Of a DNA stretch of 64,000 bases, positions 16,455 to 26,293 are shown piece by piece. The position numbers and the translations under genes are program-made. The stretch's first letter is position 1. Every line of letters starts with the position of its first letter. The notes beneath the pieces are model-generated. The model made no database searches. It was not told where the DNA came from and saw nothing but the letters and a program-made list of their open reading frames with translations. The DNA is from Clostridium saccharoperbutylacetonicum N1-4(HMT) (lineage in GTDB: Bacteria > Bacillota > Clostridia > Clostridiales > Clostridiaceae). The stretch lies in contig NC_020291.1 in NCBI RefSeq assembly GCF_000340885.1, forward strand, positions 5,579,001-5,643,000. Direction: 5' to 3'.

Positions 16455-18455
16455 TCATACTTTAAACTTTTCAACAAGTCTAGTTAATTCTTCTGCCATA
16501 GCACTTGTTTCTTGTGCTGTTGCTGTGAAGTTGTTTATTACATTTGCTTGCTCTTCCGATGCAGCAGATACATTTTCACTACTTGCAGTATTAGATTCAG
16601 TTATTGTTGCTATTTCATTAATTAGCTTAACAACCTTATCTGATGATGCAACTTCATCTCCAGTAATATCAAGTATTTCATTAACATGCTTAACTATATT
16701 TTCTATTGCCTTCATAATATCAACGAAAGCTTTATCTGTTTCTGATACTATCTTAACTCCATTATTAACTTCAGATTTTGACTTATCCATTGATTTTACT
16801 GCATTTTGTGTCTGTTTAACCATTTCACTAACTAATTCAGCAATTTCCTTTGATCTTTCATTAGTTTCTTCTGCTAATACTCTTACTTCCTCAGCAACTA
16901 CACTAAAGCCTTTTCCATGTTCCCCTGCTCTAGCTGCTTCTATTGAAGCATTTAATGCTAAAAGATTTGTTTGTTCTGCAATTTCATTTATGGTGCTTAC
17001 AATTCCATCTACTTTTCCAGACAATGCATTTAAAGCATCTAGCGCTTCTGCAGTCTCATCACTTCCACTGCTGATCACATTAATAACTTTTACTGTTTCT
17101 TCTACTTTTTTTCTTCCGAATTCAGCTGCACTCATTGTATTTCCTGCATTTGTACTTGTTGCATTAGCTCTGTTTTGTGCTAACTGCACAAGGCTTGATA
17201 ATTGCACTAATACCTTTGAAATATCGACTATAGATTCATTTTGCCTTTCTGCATCTACAGCCACTTGATTTATAGTTGCACTGATTTCCTCTGTAGTTGC
17301 ACTAATTTCTTCTGACGAAGCTGCCATTTCTTCTGAAGCCGCTGTTAATTGTCCAGAAGCACTTAGTACTTTTCTAACTATTTCATCTTGATGTTCTATC
17401 ATATTATTAAAAGATTTTCCAAGTTCACCAATTTCATCTTTTCTCTTTAGTTCAAATCTAACTGTTAAGTCTCCATCTCCAGCACGTTTCATTAATTTTT
17501 CTAATTTCTTAATTGGATTACTAATTCCCTTTGTCGAATATATAAATGCACATACCATTGCAATTATAATTGATATTAATACTATGACCATTGTATAATT
17601 TCTTATACTTATTGCTGGTGACATATAATCATTATAATCTGCAGTTGCTGCAATTGCCCAATCACCAACGGGTTGATAAACTACATATTTCTTCACATTG
17701 TCATAAGTATAAAATCCTTCTGAAGCTTTTCCTGCTTTCATATTTTCAATTATATTCTTAAGTTCTTCATTTGTTGTATCTCCAGCATTATCCTTTAATA
17801 TTTTCGAATTATCTGGATGGTAAACAAATAATCCAGTTTTTCTATCAATCATATAAGCATATCCACTTGTACCAAGTTTAATTTGTGCTGCATAAGATGA
17901 AATACCAGCAAATTTTATACTTCCAATTAAAGTACCAATAACCTTAGTTCCATCTTTAATTGGATAAGCTATAGAAATTCCAAGATTTCCTGTAGTTCTA
18001 GAAACCAGAGCTTCACTAACACATTCGCTTCCACTAATAGCAGTTTTAACATAATTTCTATCACTCAAATCTATATCAGGGGTTTTAGTTTGATTATTTA
18101 TAAGCTCCTTACCAGTCATATCAGTTACAATTAAAACTTCCATATAATCTTGATTCTTGTTTTGAACCTTCATTATATAATCAAATGCTTTATTCATATT
18201 TTCAGTATTAGAATTTGCAATTGCATCTTTAATATCGCCATTTAAACTTGCTACTTCTAAAGTGCTTTTCAACGATTTGATTCTAGCATCAATTAAATTA
18301 GCTGCTGCAAAAGACTGTTCTTTCAATTGTTGTTCAACAGAACTTTGTATTGCTCTGCTAGACATTGTGTATGAAATTGCTCCTAAAACACTCATTGGTA
18401 TTGAAATCACACAAAAGAAAGTAATCATTAATTTTATTTTTAAAGAAAATTTCAT
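16455..18455 (-). CDS. Methyl-accepting chemotaxis-type receptor with dCACHE sensor
   Basis: 666 aa, AGGAGG before the ATG. One membrane segment is at 8-30, an extracellular double-CACHE sensor at about 35-280 ([30 protein letters not shown]), and a second membrane segment near 289-310. A HAMP domain spans about 311-365, followed by a long helical signalling domain with the highly conserved tip [26 protein letters not shown] domains often bind amino or carboxylic acids. It lies between RsbW-like and STAS genes, so it may feed a partner-switching output rather than only flagella. No cheA or cheW is in the window. Confidence 0.93.
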   Translation of the reverse strand: MKFSLKIKLMITFFCVISIPMSVLGAISYTMSSRAIQSSVEQQLKEQSFAAANLIDARIKSLKSTLEVASLNGDIKDAIANSNTENMNKAFDYIMKVQNKNQDYMEVLIVTDMTGKELINNQTKTPDIDLSDRNYVKTAISGSECVSEALVSRTTGNLGISIAYPIKDGTKVIGTLIGSIKFAGISSYAAQIKLGTSGYAYMIDRKTGLFVYHPDNSKILKDNAGDTTNEELKNIIENMKAGKASEGFYTYDNVKKYVVYQPVGDWAIAATADYNDYMSPAISIRNYTMVIVLISIIIAMVCAFIYSTKGISNPIKKLEKLMKRAGDGDLTVRFELKRKDEIGELGKSFNNMIEHQDEIVRKVLSASGQLTAASEEMAASSEEISATTEEISATINQVAVDAERQNESIVDISKVLVQLSSLVQLAQNRANATSTNAGNTMSAAEFGRKKVEETVKVINVISSGSDETAEALDALNALSGKVDGIVSTINEIAEQTNLLALNASIEAARAGEHGKGFSVVAEEVRVLAEETNERSKEIAELVSEMVKQTQNAVKSMDKSKSEVNNGVKIVSETDKAFVDIMKAIENIVKHVNEILDITGDEVASSDKVVKLINEIATITESNTASSENVSAASEEQANVINNFTATAQETSAMAEELTRLVEKFKV

Positions 18456-18475
18456 AATCTGTCCTCCTGTAGTTT

Positions 18476-18886
18476 TTAAACTTTATTATCCCTCTTTATC
18501 CTATTAAATGTTTTTTTCATAATTATAGAATTTCCTTCTATTATTACTTCATCAGTATAAGATCTTATAATATATAAACCTCGTCCACTTTCTTCTAAAA
18601 GATTATCCTCATCAACTTCTCTGAAAATGTCTTCCCCAGCAATTCCTTCTCCGCAATCTGTTACCGTTAACGTTAATATCTCTTTACTTAGATTCCACTG
18701 GACATAAATAGACTTCTCCTTATCACCTTTATTTCCATGAATAAATGCATTATTAATAGCTTCAGATAGAATTAATTTTGTTTCAAAAGATTGCTCTTTT
18801 AAATTTAAATCTTTTAGAATATTTTCTAATTTGCTATTTATATCGTCCACTCCATAGAATACCACTTCCCCTTTGGTATTTTGCAT
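18476..18886 (-). CDS. RsbW/SpoIIAB-like ATP-binding anti-sigma or switch kinase
   Basis: 136 aa. The ATG at 18886 is preceded by AAAGGGGG, 10 nt away; a TTG two codons earlier has closer spacing and is a real alternative. It is a GHKL ATPase fold: N-box [13 protein letters not shown]1 box VTDCGEGI and the later [10 protein letters not shown] lid. These proteins phosphorylate a STAS partner and sequester a sigma factor or other target. It is the first gene of the run ATPase-receptor-STAS-(repeat)-phosphatase. No sigma factor gene is adjacent, so its target is unknown. Confidence 0.88.
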   Translation of the reverse strand: MQNTKGEVVFYGVDDINSKLENILKDLNLKEQSFETKLILSEAINNAFIHGNKGDKEKSIYVQWNLSKEILTLTVTDCGEGIAGEDIFREVDEDNLLEESGRGLYIIRSYTDEVIIEGNSIIMKKTFNRIKRDNKV

Positions 18887-19045
18887 AATCAAAATTCCCC
18901 CTTTGTTGTGAAATTAGTCGCAATAATGGAAGCCATCATATTAATATGCAAATAATTACTTTTACATTATTGCATTTTTTCCTCTCTTTTTCAACATGTG
19001 CATCCTCCATATAACGAAAATTTAATGCATAAACTTAAAATAAAA

Positions 19046-19084
19046 TAGCTACTTAAAGATAAATAATCATCTCTAAGCAGCTTA
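19046..19084 (-). terminator. Hairpin downstream of the YczE-like gene
   Basis: TAGCTACTTAAAGAT/ATCTCTAAGCAGCTTA arms form a stem with a short loop and a T-rich tract on the minus strand. It sits about 40 bp after the stop at 19123. Confidence 0.6.
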
Positions 19085-19122
19085 TAAAAAAATCGAGTAA
19101 AAATTAAATTTTATTAACTAAA

Positions 19123-19842
19123 TTATGCAATAACAGTAGCCCCATCATTTTCTTCATTATTATTTTCACTTACCAATAACTTTACAAACTTTTCTCCATA
19201 AGGAAGACAAACTTGAATGAATGGTCCTGTTGATAAAAGCGCTAAGATTGTTCCTAGCCCAATTGTTCCGCCTAAAATAAATCCTATTATTAAATATCCT
19301 GCATCAAGTCCAATTCTAATCCAACGATATTGTATTTTTGTCTTATCTTGAATAATAAATGGAATTATATCATTAGGAGCAACGCCTAAATTAGCTGCTG
19401 ATTGTATTGAAAAACCAATAGCAATTATAAAGCATCCAACTAAAATTAATACTGCTTTTAAAACATAATTATAAGATTCAACAGGAAAATATGAAACTAA
19501 TCTTACTCCAAGATCTATTATTGGTCCTACTCCAACAACACAAATTAAAGTTCCAATATTTATTTTCTTTCTGTCAACTACAAGTATTATAACAAATAAT
19601 GTTATCAAAAGAATCATATTAGCAACTCCTGGAGTTACTTGAGCTGAGCCTGCTATCCATTTAACTAAGAAAAAATCTTTTAAACTTGTCTTATCTAAAG
19701 TTGCTGCTAAGCCTTGAGTAAAAACAGTAAAAGTGTCTGAACCTATGCTTGTCTTTAAAAATAATGCCACTCCAAATTGAATAATACTCATACCTACAAA
19801 AAACAAAATTAATCTTTTAATTAAATCAAATGCTTTGTTCAT
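19123..19842 (-). CDS. YczE/YitT-like integral membrane protein
   Basis: 239 aa, ATG after AAGGGATGATG. There are about five membrane segments: 10-30, 65-90, 95-115, 125-150 and 170-205. The motif GVALFLKTSIGSDTFTVF near the N-terminus and AANLGVAPNDIIPF in the middle are typical of the YczE/YyaS/YitT group (DUF6198), whose substrate or function is not established. It is a single gene with its own hairpin, not clearly linked to neighbours. Confidence 0.82.
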   Translation of the reverse strand: MNKAFDLIKRLILFFVGMSIIQFGVALFLKTSIGSDTFTVFTQGLAATLDKTSLKDFFLVKWIAGSAQVTPGVANMILLITLFVIILVVDRKKINIGTLICVVGVGPIIDLGVRLVSYFPVESYNYVLKAVLILVGCFIIAIGFSIQSAANLGVAPNDIIPFIIQDKTKIQYRWIRIGLDAGYLIIGFILGGTIGLGTILALLSTGPFIQVCLPYGEKFVKLLVSENNNEENDGATVIA

Positions 19843-20041
19843 TTTTCATCATCCCTTACTACATTTATTTCTGCAAATCTTACTTCAAACATATTTCGCT
19901 AACTTTAACTCTAAAGGTTATAAAATAATAAAATTTCACCTTAAATAATTTCTAATAGGTATTTTATATTATAATTTGAATTTTGTCAAAAAAATCATTC
20001 AATTTCATTCAAAATTATTCATTTTCATCCAAAGTATTAAA

Positions 20042-20120
20042 AAAGGATATTTATTCAAGTGGTTTGAAATAAGCGACTTTCTTATACTTATTTAAACTCT
20101 TACTAGAATAAATATCCTTT
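20042..20120 (-). terminator. Long-stem hairpin after nfnB
   Basis: Perfect 15-bp arms AAAGGATATTTATTC (20042-20056) and GAATAAATATCCTTT (20106-20120) enclose about 50 nt and are followed on the minus strand by a T run. It lies between nfnB and the YczE-like gene. The loop is longer than usual and may fold further. The remainder of 19843-20198 shows nothing else. Confidence 0.7.
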
Positions 20121-20198
20121 AAATTTTTATAAACCAATAATTTTCTTAATTAAATATTATAACCCACAATTAGTAATTTATATTTTATAATTAAGCTT

Positions 20199-21593
20199 CT
20201 ATTTTGCTTGTAAATATTCATCTATAGCTTTTGCAGCTTTCTTTCCTGCTCCCATAGCTAAGATAACTGTTGCTGCTCCTGTTACTGCATCTCCACCAGC
20301 ATAAACTGCTTCTTTAGTAGTAAGACCAGTTTCTTCTTCAGCTACTATACATCTTCTCTTATTAATTTCTAAGCCTTTAGTTGTTGAAGAAATTAATGGA
20401 TTTGGAGATGTTCCAAGAGACATTATTACTGTATCTACGTCCATTACAAATTCTGAACCTGGGATTTCAACTGGACTTCTTCTTCCAGATGCATCTGGTT
20501 CTCCAAGTTCCATTTTTACACATCTCATACCTTTAACCCAGCCCTTTTCATCAACTAAGATTTCATTTGGATTAGTTAATACATCAAAGATTACTCCTTC
20601 TTCCTTAGCATGATGTACTTCTTCAACTCTTGCTGGAAGCTCAGATTCTCCTCTTCTATAAACGATATGGCTTTCTGCTCCAAGTCTTAATGCAGTTCTT
20701 GCAGCATCCATAGCAACATTTCCGCCCCCAACTACTGCTACTTTATTTCCAGCTCTAACTGGTGTATCATAACCTTCAACAGCAGCTTTCATTAAGTTTA
20801 CTCTTGTTAAGAATTCATTTGCTGAAGAAACACCATTTGCATTTTCCCCTGGTATTCCCATAAACTTAGGAAGTCCAGCTCCTGAACCTATAAATACAGC
20901 TTTAAAGCCTTCTTGTTCAAATAATTCATCTATTGTTATTGTTCTTCCTATAATAACATTAGTTTCTATTTTAACACCAAGTTTTTTAATATTTTCGACT
21001 TCATGCTTAACTACTTTTTCTTTTGGAAGTCTGAATTCTGGAATACCATATTCCAATACTCCTCCAGCTTTATGTAAAGCTTCAAAGATTGTAACCTCAT
21101 ATCCCTTTTTAGCTAAATCTCCAGCACAAGTTAAACCTGCTGGACCACTTCCAACAACTGCAACTTTAATTCCATTCTTAGGCTCTGTTTGACTTAAATC
21201 AACATCATGCTCTGCTGCCCAATCTGCTGTAAATCTTTCAAGTTTACCTATAGAAACAGAATCCCCTTTAATTCCTACAACGCATTTTCCTTCACATTGT
21301 TTTTCTTGTGGACATACTCTTCCACATACAGCTGGAAGTGAGCTATATTTTGAAATTTCAATTGCTGCATCTTCAAATTTTCCATCTTTAATATGTGAGA
21401 TGAAACCAGGAATATTAATTGAAACTGGACATCCTTCAACACATTTAGGAATTTTACAATTTAAGCATCTTGCAGCTTCTTTTGTTGCTTCTTCTTCATT
21501 ATATCCAAGGCACACTTCTTCAAAGTTTGTAGCTCTAACCTTTGGATCTTGTTCTCTTACTGGTATTCTAATCATTCTTTCTTTCATATCCAT
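20199..21593 (-). CDS. nfnB: NADH-dependent ferredoxin:NADP+ oxidoreductase, large subunit NfnB
   Basis: 464 aa. The N-terminal part has two iron-sulfur cysteine sets (CLNCKIPKCVEGCP and CGRVCPQEKQCEGKC). These are followed by FAD binding (VVGSGPAGLTCAGDLA near 145) and NADP(H) binding (VVGGGNVAMDAARTALRLGA near 285), with a C-terminal GDAVTGAATVI flavin loop. It resembles the small subunit of glutamate synthase, but no large subunit is present and nfnA overlaps it by one base, so the bifurcating Nfn complex is the better call. It couples NADH and reduced ferredoxin to NADP+ reduction in the cytoplasm. Confidence 0.92.
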   Translation of the reverse strand: MDMKERMIRIPVREQDPKVRATNFEEVCLGYNEEEATKEAARCLNCKIPKCVEGCPVSINIPGFISHIKDGKFEDAAIEISKYSSLPAVCGRVCPQEKQCEGKCVVGIKGDSVSIGKLERFTADWAAEHDVDLSQTEPKNGIKVAVVGSGPAGLTCAGDLAKKGYEVTIFEALHKAGGVLEYGIPEFRLPKEKVVKHEVENIKKLGVKIETNVIIGRTITIDELFEQEGFKAVFIGSGAGLPKFMGIPGENANGVSSANEFLTRVNLMKAAVEGYDTPVRAGNKVAVVGGGNVAMDAARTALRLGAESHIVYRRGESELPARVEEVHHAKEEGVIFDVLTNPNEILVDEKGWVKGMRCVKMELGEPDASGRRSPVEIPGSEFVMDVDTVIMSLGTSPNPLISSTTKGLEINKRRCIVAEEETGLTTKEAVYAGGDAVTGAATVILAMGAGKKAAKAIDEYLQAK

Positions 21594-22483
21594 TATTTAT
21601 CACCTCTGCAACCACAGCCCCCATGGCTATGAGTATTTCCTTCTTCAACTTCTAATTGAGCTTTTCCTTCTTCAGTTTTGTACATAGCTTGTCTTCTCAT
21701 TGATTCATCATAATTTACTAAATGACCATCAAATTCTGGACCATCAACACATGCAAATTTAACTTCTCCTCCAACAGTTACTCTGCAAGCACCACACATA
21801 CCTGTACCATCAACCATTATTGGATTTAAACTTACTGTTGTTGGAATATTTAATTCCTTTGTTAACATAGATGTAAATTTCATCATTATCATTGGTCCAA
21901 TAATAACAGCATGATCATATTTCTTTCCTTGATTATTAACTAAATCTTTTAACATATCTGAACCTGTTCCTTTAAATCCATATGAACCATCATCAGTTGT
22001 TACATATAGGTTTCCAGAAACTTTTTTTAATTCTTCTTCATAAATTAATAAATCTTTATTTCTACTTCCTAATATAACGTCTACATTCACTCCATGCTCA
22101 TGCATCCATTTAACTTGTGGATATACTGGTGCTGCACCAACTCCACCTGCAATAAAGATAAGTTTCTTTTTCTTTAATTCTTCTAAATTTTCATGAATAA
22201 ATTCACTTGGTTGTCCTAATGGTCCAACAAAATCAGCTACAAAATCACCTTCATTAAAAGTAGCTAACTGTTTAGTTCCTTTACCTACTGTTTGAAAAAC
22301 TATACTTATTGTTCCTTTTTTTTCATCATAATCTGCAATTGTCAAAGGAATTCTTTCACCTTTTTCATCATTTTTAATAATTATAAATTGTCCTGGTTTT
22401 GCAGATTTCGCAACTCTTGGAGCTTCAATATCCATTAAGAATATGTTGTTTGTAAGCTCTCTCTTATTAACTATTTTATACAT
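21593..22483 (-). CDS. nfnA: NADH-dependent ferredoxin:NADP+ oxidoreductase, small subunit NfnA
   Basis: 296 aa, ATG after AAAGGGGTG. It is a ferredoxin reductase-type subunit: FAD-binding barrel (PGQFIIIKNDEKGERIPLTIAD), a pyridine-nucleotide domain (FIAGGVGAAPVYPQ), and a [2Fe-2S] site from DGTGMCGACRV plus VKFACVDGPEF. The C-terminal tail is rich in His and Cys (THSHGGCGCRGDK). With NfnB it forms the cytoplasmic bifurcating complex that supplies NADPH in clostridia. The stop overlaps the nfnB start (TAATG), indicating translational coupling. Confidence 0.92.
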   Translation of the reverse strand: MYKIVNKRELTNNIFLMDIEAPRVAKSAKPGQFIIIKNDEKGERIPLTIADYDEKKGTISIVFQTVGKGTKQLATFNEGDFVADFVGPLGQPSEFIHENLEELKKKKLIFIAGGVGAAPVYPQVKWMHEHGVNVDVILGSRNKDLLIYEEELKKVSGNLYVTTDDGSYGFKGTGSDMLKDLVNNQGKKYDHAVIIGPMIMMKFTSMLTKELNIPTTVSLNPIMVDGTGMCGACRVTVGGEVKFACVDGPEFDGHLVNYDESMRRQAMYKTEEGKAQLEVEEGNTHSHGGCGCRGDK

Positions 22484-22615
22484 GCCATAGCACCCCTTTA
22501 TAATATCTTAAGTAATTTACCTACTTAATAGTTTACACCATTATTCTGAATTTTTAAAATACTTTTTATGGTTTTTTAAGATGTTTTTAGGATTTTATAA
22601 TTTTTAATACAACAA

Positions 22616-22647
22616 TAGGGTAGTAATATACATATATTACTACCCTA
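22616..22647. terminator. Perfect hairpin between nfnA and fold-back repeat copy 2
   Basis: 14-bp arms TAGGGTAGTAATAT/ATATTACTACCCTA with a 4-nt loop. On the minus strand it is followed by TTGTTGTATT, a weak U tract. It may end the sensor-kinase transcript coming from 23108, or be a small independent palindrome. Confidence 0.55.
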
Positions 22648-22664
22648 CTATGGCTTTTAATTAT

Positions 22665-23107
22665 AGATATCCAAATTAATAATTCAACTTATAAATGTAA
22701 TATATATGTATTATTGAGAAATTATAATCGTAATACTACACTAGAAATTAGATACATTTTTCTGGAAGCAGGCATGTGAAATTGAGATGATGATGGTTGT
22801 TAAGCAGATAAGTGAAAGTCCAAATCTATGATTTGGTTTCTTGAACTTAGTTAACTCATTCATGAGTTAACCTCCTTTAAAAAACTGATTTGGTGTGAAT
22901 CGCTTACTCAGCGAGCGAACGTGAGTCGAGTTTCCTCTATGGCTTGTTCCATTTTAGCATGTCCAGATTTTACATCTGGAACACGCTAAAATGGTGATAA
23001 GCTCCCATTTAGAACCTTCCAGCGAAAATTTCACTAGTCCTGCAGAAGGCAAATGCATTGGATTTCGGTAAGTTACCACATAAGTCTAATTTTCGATTTG
23101 GATATCT
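22665..23107. repeat. Fold-back repeat, copy 2 (443 bp)
   Basis: Same ends and outer arms as copy 1, with a larger middle containing the GAACTTAGTTAACTCATTCA segment, a CAGCGAGCGAACGTGAGTCG segment and the shared TTTTACATCTGGAACACGCT block. It begins immediately after the TAA stop of the sensor kinase at 23108, so the kinase mRNA runs straight into the fold. Confidence 0.87.
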
Positions 23108-24358
23108 TTATTGAATTGGCAAAATTATTTTAAACTCAGTAACCGTTTCATTACTTCTAACTTTTATTTTTCCATTATTCTTTTTAACTAAATCGCTTGC
23201 TATACTTAACCCATATCCATGGTTTTTATCACTATTTTCTTTGGTTGTAAAACCAATATTAAAAATATTTCTCAAATGATGCTCTGGTATTTTAGGTCCA
23301 TTGTTTTCAATTTTTATTATCACATTTCCTAAATATTCATAGCTTTTTGCAATTATAAGCCCTTTCCCATTCAAAGCTTTAACTGCATTGTTCACTATAT
23401 TAGATACAACCCTAAAAAGATCTAACTCATTCATATTTATTAATGAAAAATCACACTTATCTTCTATTATTACATGTATTCCTTTATCTATAGCAGGTCT
23501 TAACGCAGCTGCTAACAAAGACTTTTCATTATTAGTCACAGTTACAGCCGTAGGTGTAGCATCATTATTACTTATAATATCTTTTAAAGATTTTTTCAAA
23601 TCATCAAAACGCTTCATAAGACAAAGTCCATATAAGTATGAGATTTGTGCACCATAATCATGCTTAATTTTCCTAAGTTCATTATTTTTAATTTCTAAAT
23701 GTTCATTTAACTGATATATTTGCTCTGACTTTTTTTTAATTCTTCCAAAATAAGCTATAATGACCATACAAAATATTGAAAATAATATGTATACAATGTT
23801 TTGTAAAAACAAGTTCTCGACATTCATTGATAATACATAAGACATTAATATACAATCCATAAAATAACTTATTATTAAAAATATATTGGAGAATTTTTCA
23901 TGCAAAATATAGTTATGAATTTGTTTTAAGTTATCTTTATACTTCTTTATTCCAAATATCATTAATATTAGTGGAATAATCTGAACTAGTATCTTCTCAT
24001 AATAAATATATTTTATAGGTAAACTCCCTATCATATCTTCAAAAATCAAATTGCTAAATATAATAGTATATATTCCAAATATAATATAGATCATGCTATG
24101 TGCTGCCACAGCCTTTTTTATATTATTTTTATAAACCCCAATAGTCGTAAGTAATGTTAGCGTGTGAATTATAAGTATATTTAATGCTGAATCTAAGACA
24201 ACGAATTTATTAATGACTTGTCCTATAATAAAATACAATATCACCAAAAAAATTATTTTTATATAATTTTTTGATTTCTCCATACAATGGAATACTGCAT
24301 AAGACAATATAATTGCTTGTAATACCTCTGTAATCATATTTATAATAACCAATGTCAA
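23108..24358 (-). CDS. GHKL-type sensor histidine kinase, AgrC-like
   Basis: 416 aa with a TTG start after AGGAGGGGG. About six membrane segments occupy residues 1-210. A linker helix leads to the phospho-acceptor His in ELRKIKHDYGAQI near 235, then the N-box VVSNIVNNAVKAL, G1 IENNGPKIP and G2 HGYGLSIASDL. The long multi-span sensor with this His box is typical of peptide-sensing AgrC or citrate-type GHKL kinases. No response regulator or peptide gene is adjacent, so it is an orphan in this window. The ligand is unknown. Confidence 0.88.
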   Translation of the reverse strand: MTLVIINMITEVLQAIILSYAVFHCMEKSKNYIKIIFLVILYFIIGQVINKFVVLDSALNILIIHTLTLLTTIGVYKNNIKKAVAAHSMIYIIFGIYTIIFSNLIFEDMIGSLPIKYIYYEKILVQIIPLILMIFGIKKYKDNLKQIHNYILHEKFSNIFLIISYFMDCILMSYVLSMNVENLFLQNIVYILFSIFCMVIIAYFGRIKKKSEQIYQLNEHLEIKNNELRKIKHDYGAQISYLYGLCLMKRFDDLKKSLKDIISNNDATPTAVTVTNNEKSLLAAALRPAIDKGIHVIIEDKCDFSLINMNELDLFRVVSNIVNNAVKALNGKGLIIAKSYEYLGNVIIKIENNGPKIPEHHLRNIFNIGFTTKENSDKNHGYGLSIASDLVKKNNGKIKVRSNETVTEFKIILPIQ

Positions 24359-24787
24359 TTTGCCCCCTCCTAACTTGGTTATAAATATACTCTTCTATCA
24401 ATTTTTCTTAGTATATATTCCATTTTTATTAATTGTTATTTTTTTCTATTAGCTAACATACTCTTATTGCTTTTTGGCGAAATATATTTTACCATTTTTC
24501 TCTCTCTTTTATATATATTTGTCAACTTACATATTATATTCTAATCTTCAATTTGTTAATTTTCAACATTTTTTTTACTATTCAGTATTTTTTAGCCCGA
24601 TTTTTTTTACAATTAAAAAATCCAAAATATATTTGAAATTAATTTCAAATTATATTTATATATAATATTTTTCAACAAAAATTACGTTTTATTTTTCAAA
24701 AATGTATGTAAATTATTAAACTCTTTTCAATGATAGAGATAAATTATAAAATTAATTATTTATAGTATGAACTTATTGTCATGAACG

Positions 24788-24816
24788 TTGAACAATGATA
24801 TCATAACATCGTTCAA
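24788..24816. promoter_or_regulatory. Inverted repeat in the 24359-24895 spacer, possible operator
   Basis: TTGAACAATG (24788-24797) and CATCGTTCAA (24807-24816) are near-perfect arms around a 9-nt spacer, with another ATTGAAC half-site just after. They lie about 80-110 bp before the methyltransferase start in a 537-bp divergent spacer. The rest of the spacer is extremely AT-rich and I see no other feature in it. The regulator is unknown. Confidence 0.5.
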
Positions 24817-24895
24817 TAATTGAACTTAAATTTCAAAATTATTACTGAGTTTTCAATACTTATAAATTATTTTTTAAATTTAGGAGGGAAAAATT

Positions 24896-25453
24896 ATGGA
24901 AGATATGACTTACTGGAAAGAAGTTTGGGAAAGAAAAGGTAACAGCAATACTAGTTGTTTAGAAGAATTAGATGGTTATGAAGATACTACAGCTAATGTA
25001 AAAGAAATTGCTGCTCAAATTGTTAAAGAATTGGATATAAAAGAAACTGACAGGGTACTAGAAGTAGCTTGTGGTGCTGGTGGACTAGCCCAATATATAA
25101 ATTGTGGTGAATATGTTGGTGTAGATTATTCTACTTCCCTTGTAAAAAAACATATCCAATTTCTAAATAATTCTGTTTTACATGGAGAAGCAAATGACTT
25201 GATTTTCAAGGACAAAACTTTTGATAAAGTATTCTGCTTTGGTGCATTTCACTATTTTCCAAATCAAGAATATGCAATGCAGGCAATTAATGAATTAAAA
25301 AGAATTGCAAAAGAAGCTGTATTTATTGGCGATTTGCCTGTAACTTCTCATAGAGAGGAGCATCTACTTTATAATAAAAAAGATTTTAAAGATTGGAACA
25401 TCACAGATGGATATTATAATCCATGCAGATTTAACGTTTCTCTAAAATTATAA
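24896..25453 (+). CDS. Small class I SAM-dependent methyltransferase
   Basis: 185 aa, ATG preceded by AGGAGGG. SAM-binding motif I is VLEVACGAGGLAQYI near 58-72, motif II GEYVGVDYS near 78-86, and the FDKVFCFGAFHYFP strand near 113 is motif IV-like. The protein ends soon after the Rossmann core and lacks a large substrate cap, so it is shorter than many family members. The substrate cannot be told from sequence. It stands alone and divergent from the sensor kinase, with an inverted repeat upstream suggesting dedicated control. Confidence 0.82.
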   Translation: MEDMTYWKEVWERKGNSNTSCLEELDGYEDTTANVKEIAAQIVKELDIKETDRVLEVACGAGGLAQYINCGEYVGVDYSTSLVKKHIQFLNNSVLHGEANDLIFKDKTFDKVFCFGAFHYFPNQEYAMQAINELKRIAKEAVFIGDLPVTSHREEHLLYNKKDFKDWNITDGYYNPCRFNVSLKL

Positions 25454-25516
25454 CTAAGCAAAATATTATTCAAAGTATATACACATATTTTAAAAATATT
25501 ATTACAAGAAAACACA

Positions 25517-25584
25517 GATGGAAGGAAGCTTTTCACTTTCTCCAAATTTTATTTGGAGATGTTAAAGTCTAGCCACCTTCCATC
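25517..25584. terminator. Large two-part hairpin after the methyltransferase
   Basis: Outer arms GATGGAAGG/CCTTCCATC (25517-25525, 25576-25584) surround an inner hairpin CTCCAAATTTTATTTGGAG. There is no clear T run after the outer stem on the plus strand. It may still act as a bidirectional stop between the convergent methyltransferase and dUTPase genes. Confidence 0.5.
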
Positions 25585-25629
25585 AAATGTTTATTTTTAA
25601 ACTCCAAAAAGCTCAAAAATTTTAATATG

Positions 25630-26109
25630 CTATTTTACTCCTGTAGTACCAAAGCCACCACGATCAGAATTTCCAAAGGCATCTACTTCTTCAAATTCTA
25701 TTTCTGGCATCACTTCCACTATTCTAAATTGTCCTATCTTATCTCCTTTTTTTATCCAAGTTCCATCACACTCTACTTCGCTTGAAGATTCATCCAAACA
25801 TTTTTCTGAAGCTTTACCTTGTAGACAATATATAGGCATATGCCATTCATCATTATCTCCTATATATGTATCATCTACTACACCTACAGAATTTGTTTGA
25901 ATAATTCCCCAAGTTTTAAACGTCGAACTTCTAGGAGCAATGTGTGCTTCCCATCCCTTTGGTAATTCTAATGCAAAGCCAAGCGGAATCATAGCTCTTT
26001 CTCCAACCCTAACAAATACATCCTTATTGGCATAAACATCTATCCAATTACCTTTTTGTATTTTTATTAATTTAGTTGCACCTTTAAAATATTTAATTCT
26101 AATTTTCAT
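25630..26109 (-). CDS. dut: dUTP diphosphatase
   Basis: 159 aa. All trimeric dUTPase motifs are in order: the early GERAMIPLGFALELP strand, PRSS (motif 2), NSVGVVDDTYIGDNDEW (motif 3, with the uracil-pocket Asp), KGDKIGQFRI (motif 4), and the C-terminal arm RGGFGTTG (motif 5). It converts dUTP to dUMP plus pyrophosphate and keeps uracil out of DNA. The loop between motifs 3 and 4 (CLQGKASEKCLDESSSEVECDG) is longer than in the shortest bacterial forms. Single gene; phage copies of dut are common but nothing phage-like is adjacent. Confidence 0.93.
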   Translation of the reverse strand: MKIRIKYFKGATKLIKIQKGNWIDVYANKDVFVRVGERAMIPLGFALELPKGWEAHIAPRSSTFKTWGIIQTNSVGVVDDTYIGDNDEWHMPIYCLQGKASEKCLDESSSEVECDGTWIKKGDKIGQFRIVEVMPEIEFEEVDAFGNSDRGGFGTTGVK

Positions 26110-26293
26110 ATAAACTGTCTTCCATTCTATTTTAATTATTGTTTAAACTGATAATATTTATGATTATAGCTTAAATTAAATATAAAAATCTACTACTTTT
26201 AATAAATATATATGTTCAATTTTCATTTGCCAATTATCAATGTTCAGTATCAGTCAACAATTATCAATTAATGCTTGAACTTATATATAATCT

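Noticed and set aside
16525..17268. 247-codon plus-strand frame opposite the chemoreceptor
   Set aside because: It is antisense to a highly conserved receptor domain, has serine/threonine-rich shadow composition and no ribosome binding site.
20199..22483. Glutamate synthase small subunit with a dihydroorotate dehydrogenase electron-transfer subunit
   Set aside because: Both are plausible by homology alone, but the pair in this order with overlapping stop and start and no gltB or pyrD nearby fits NfnAB.
23388..23657. 89-codon frame opposite the sensor kinase
   Set aside because: Antisense to the conserved ATPase region and without start signal.
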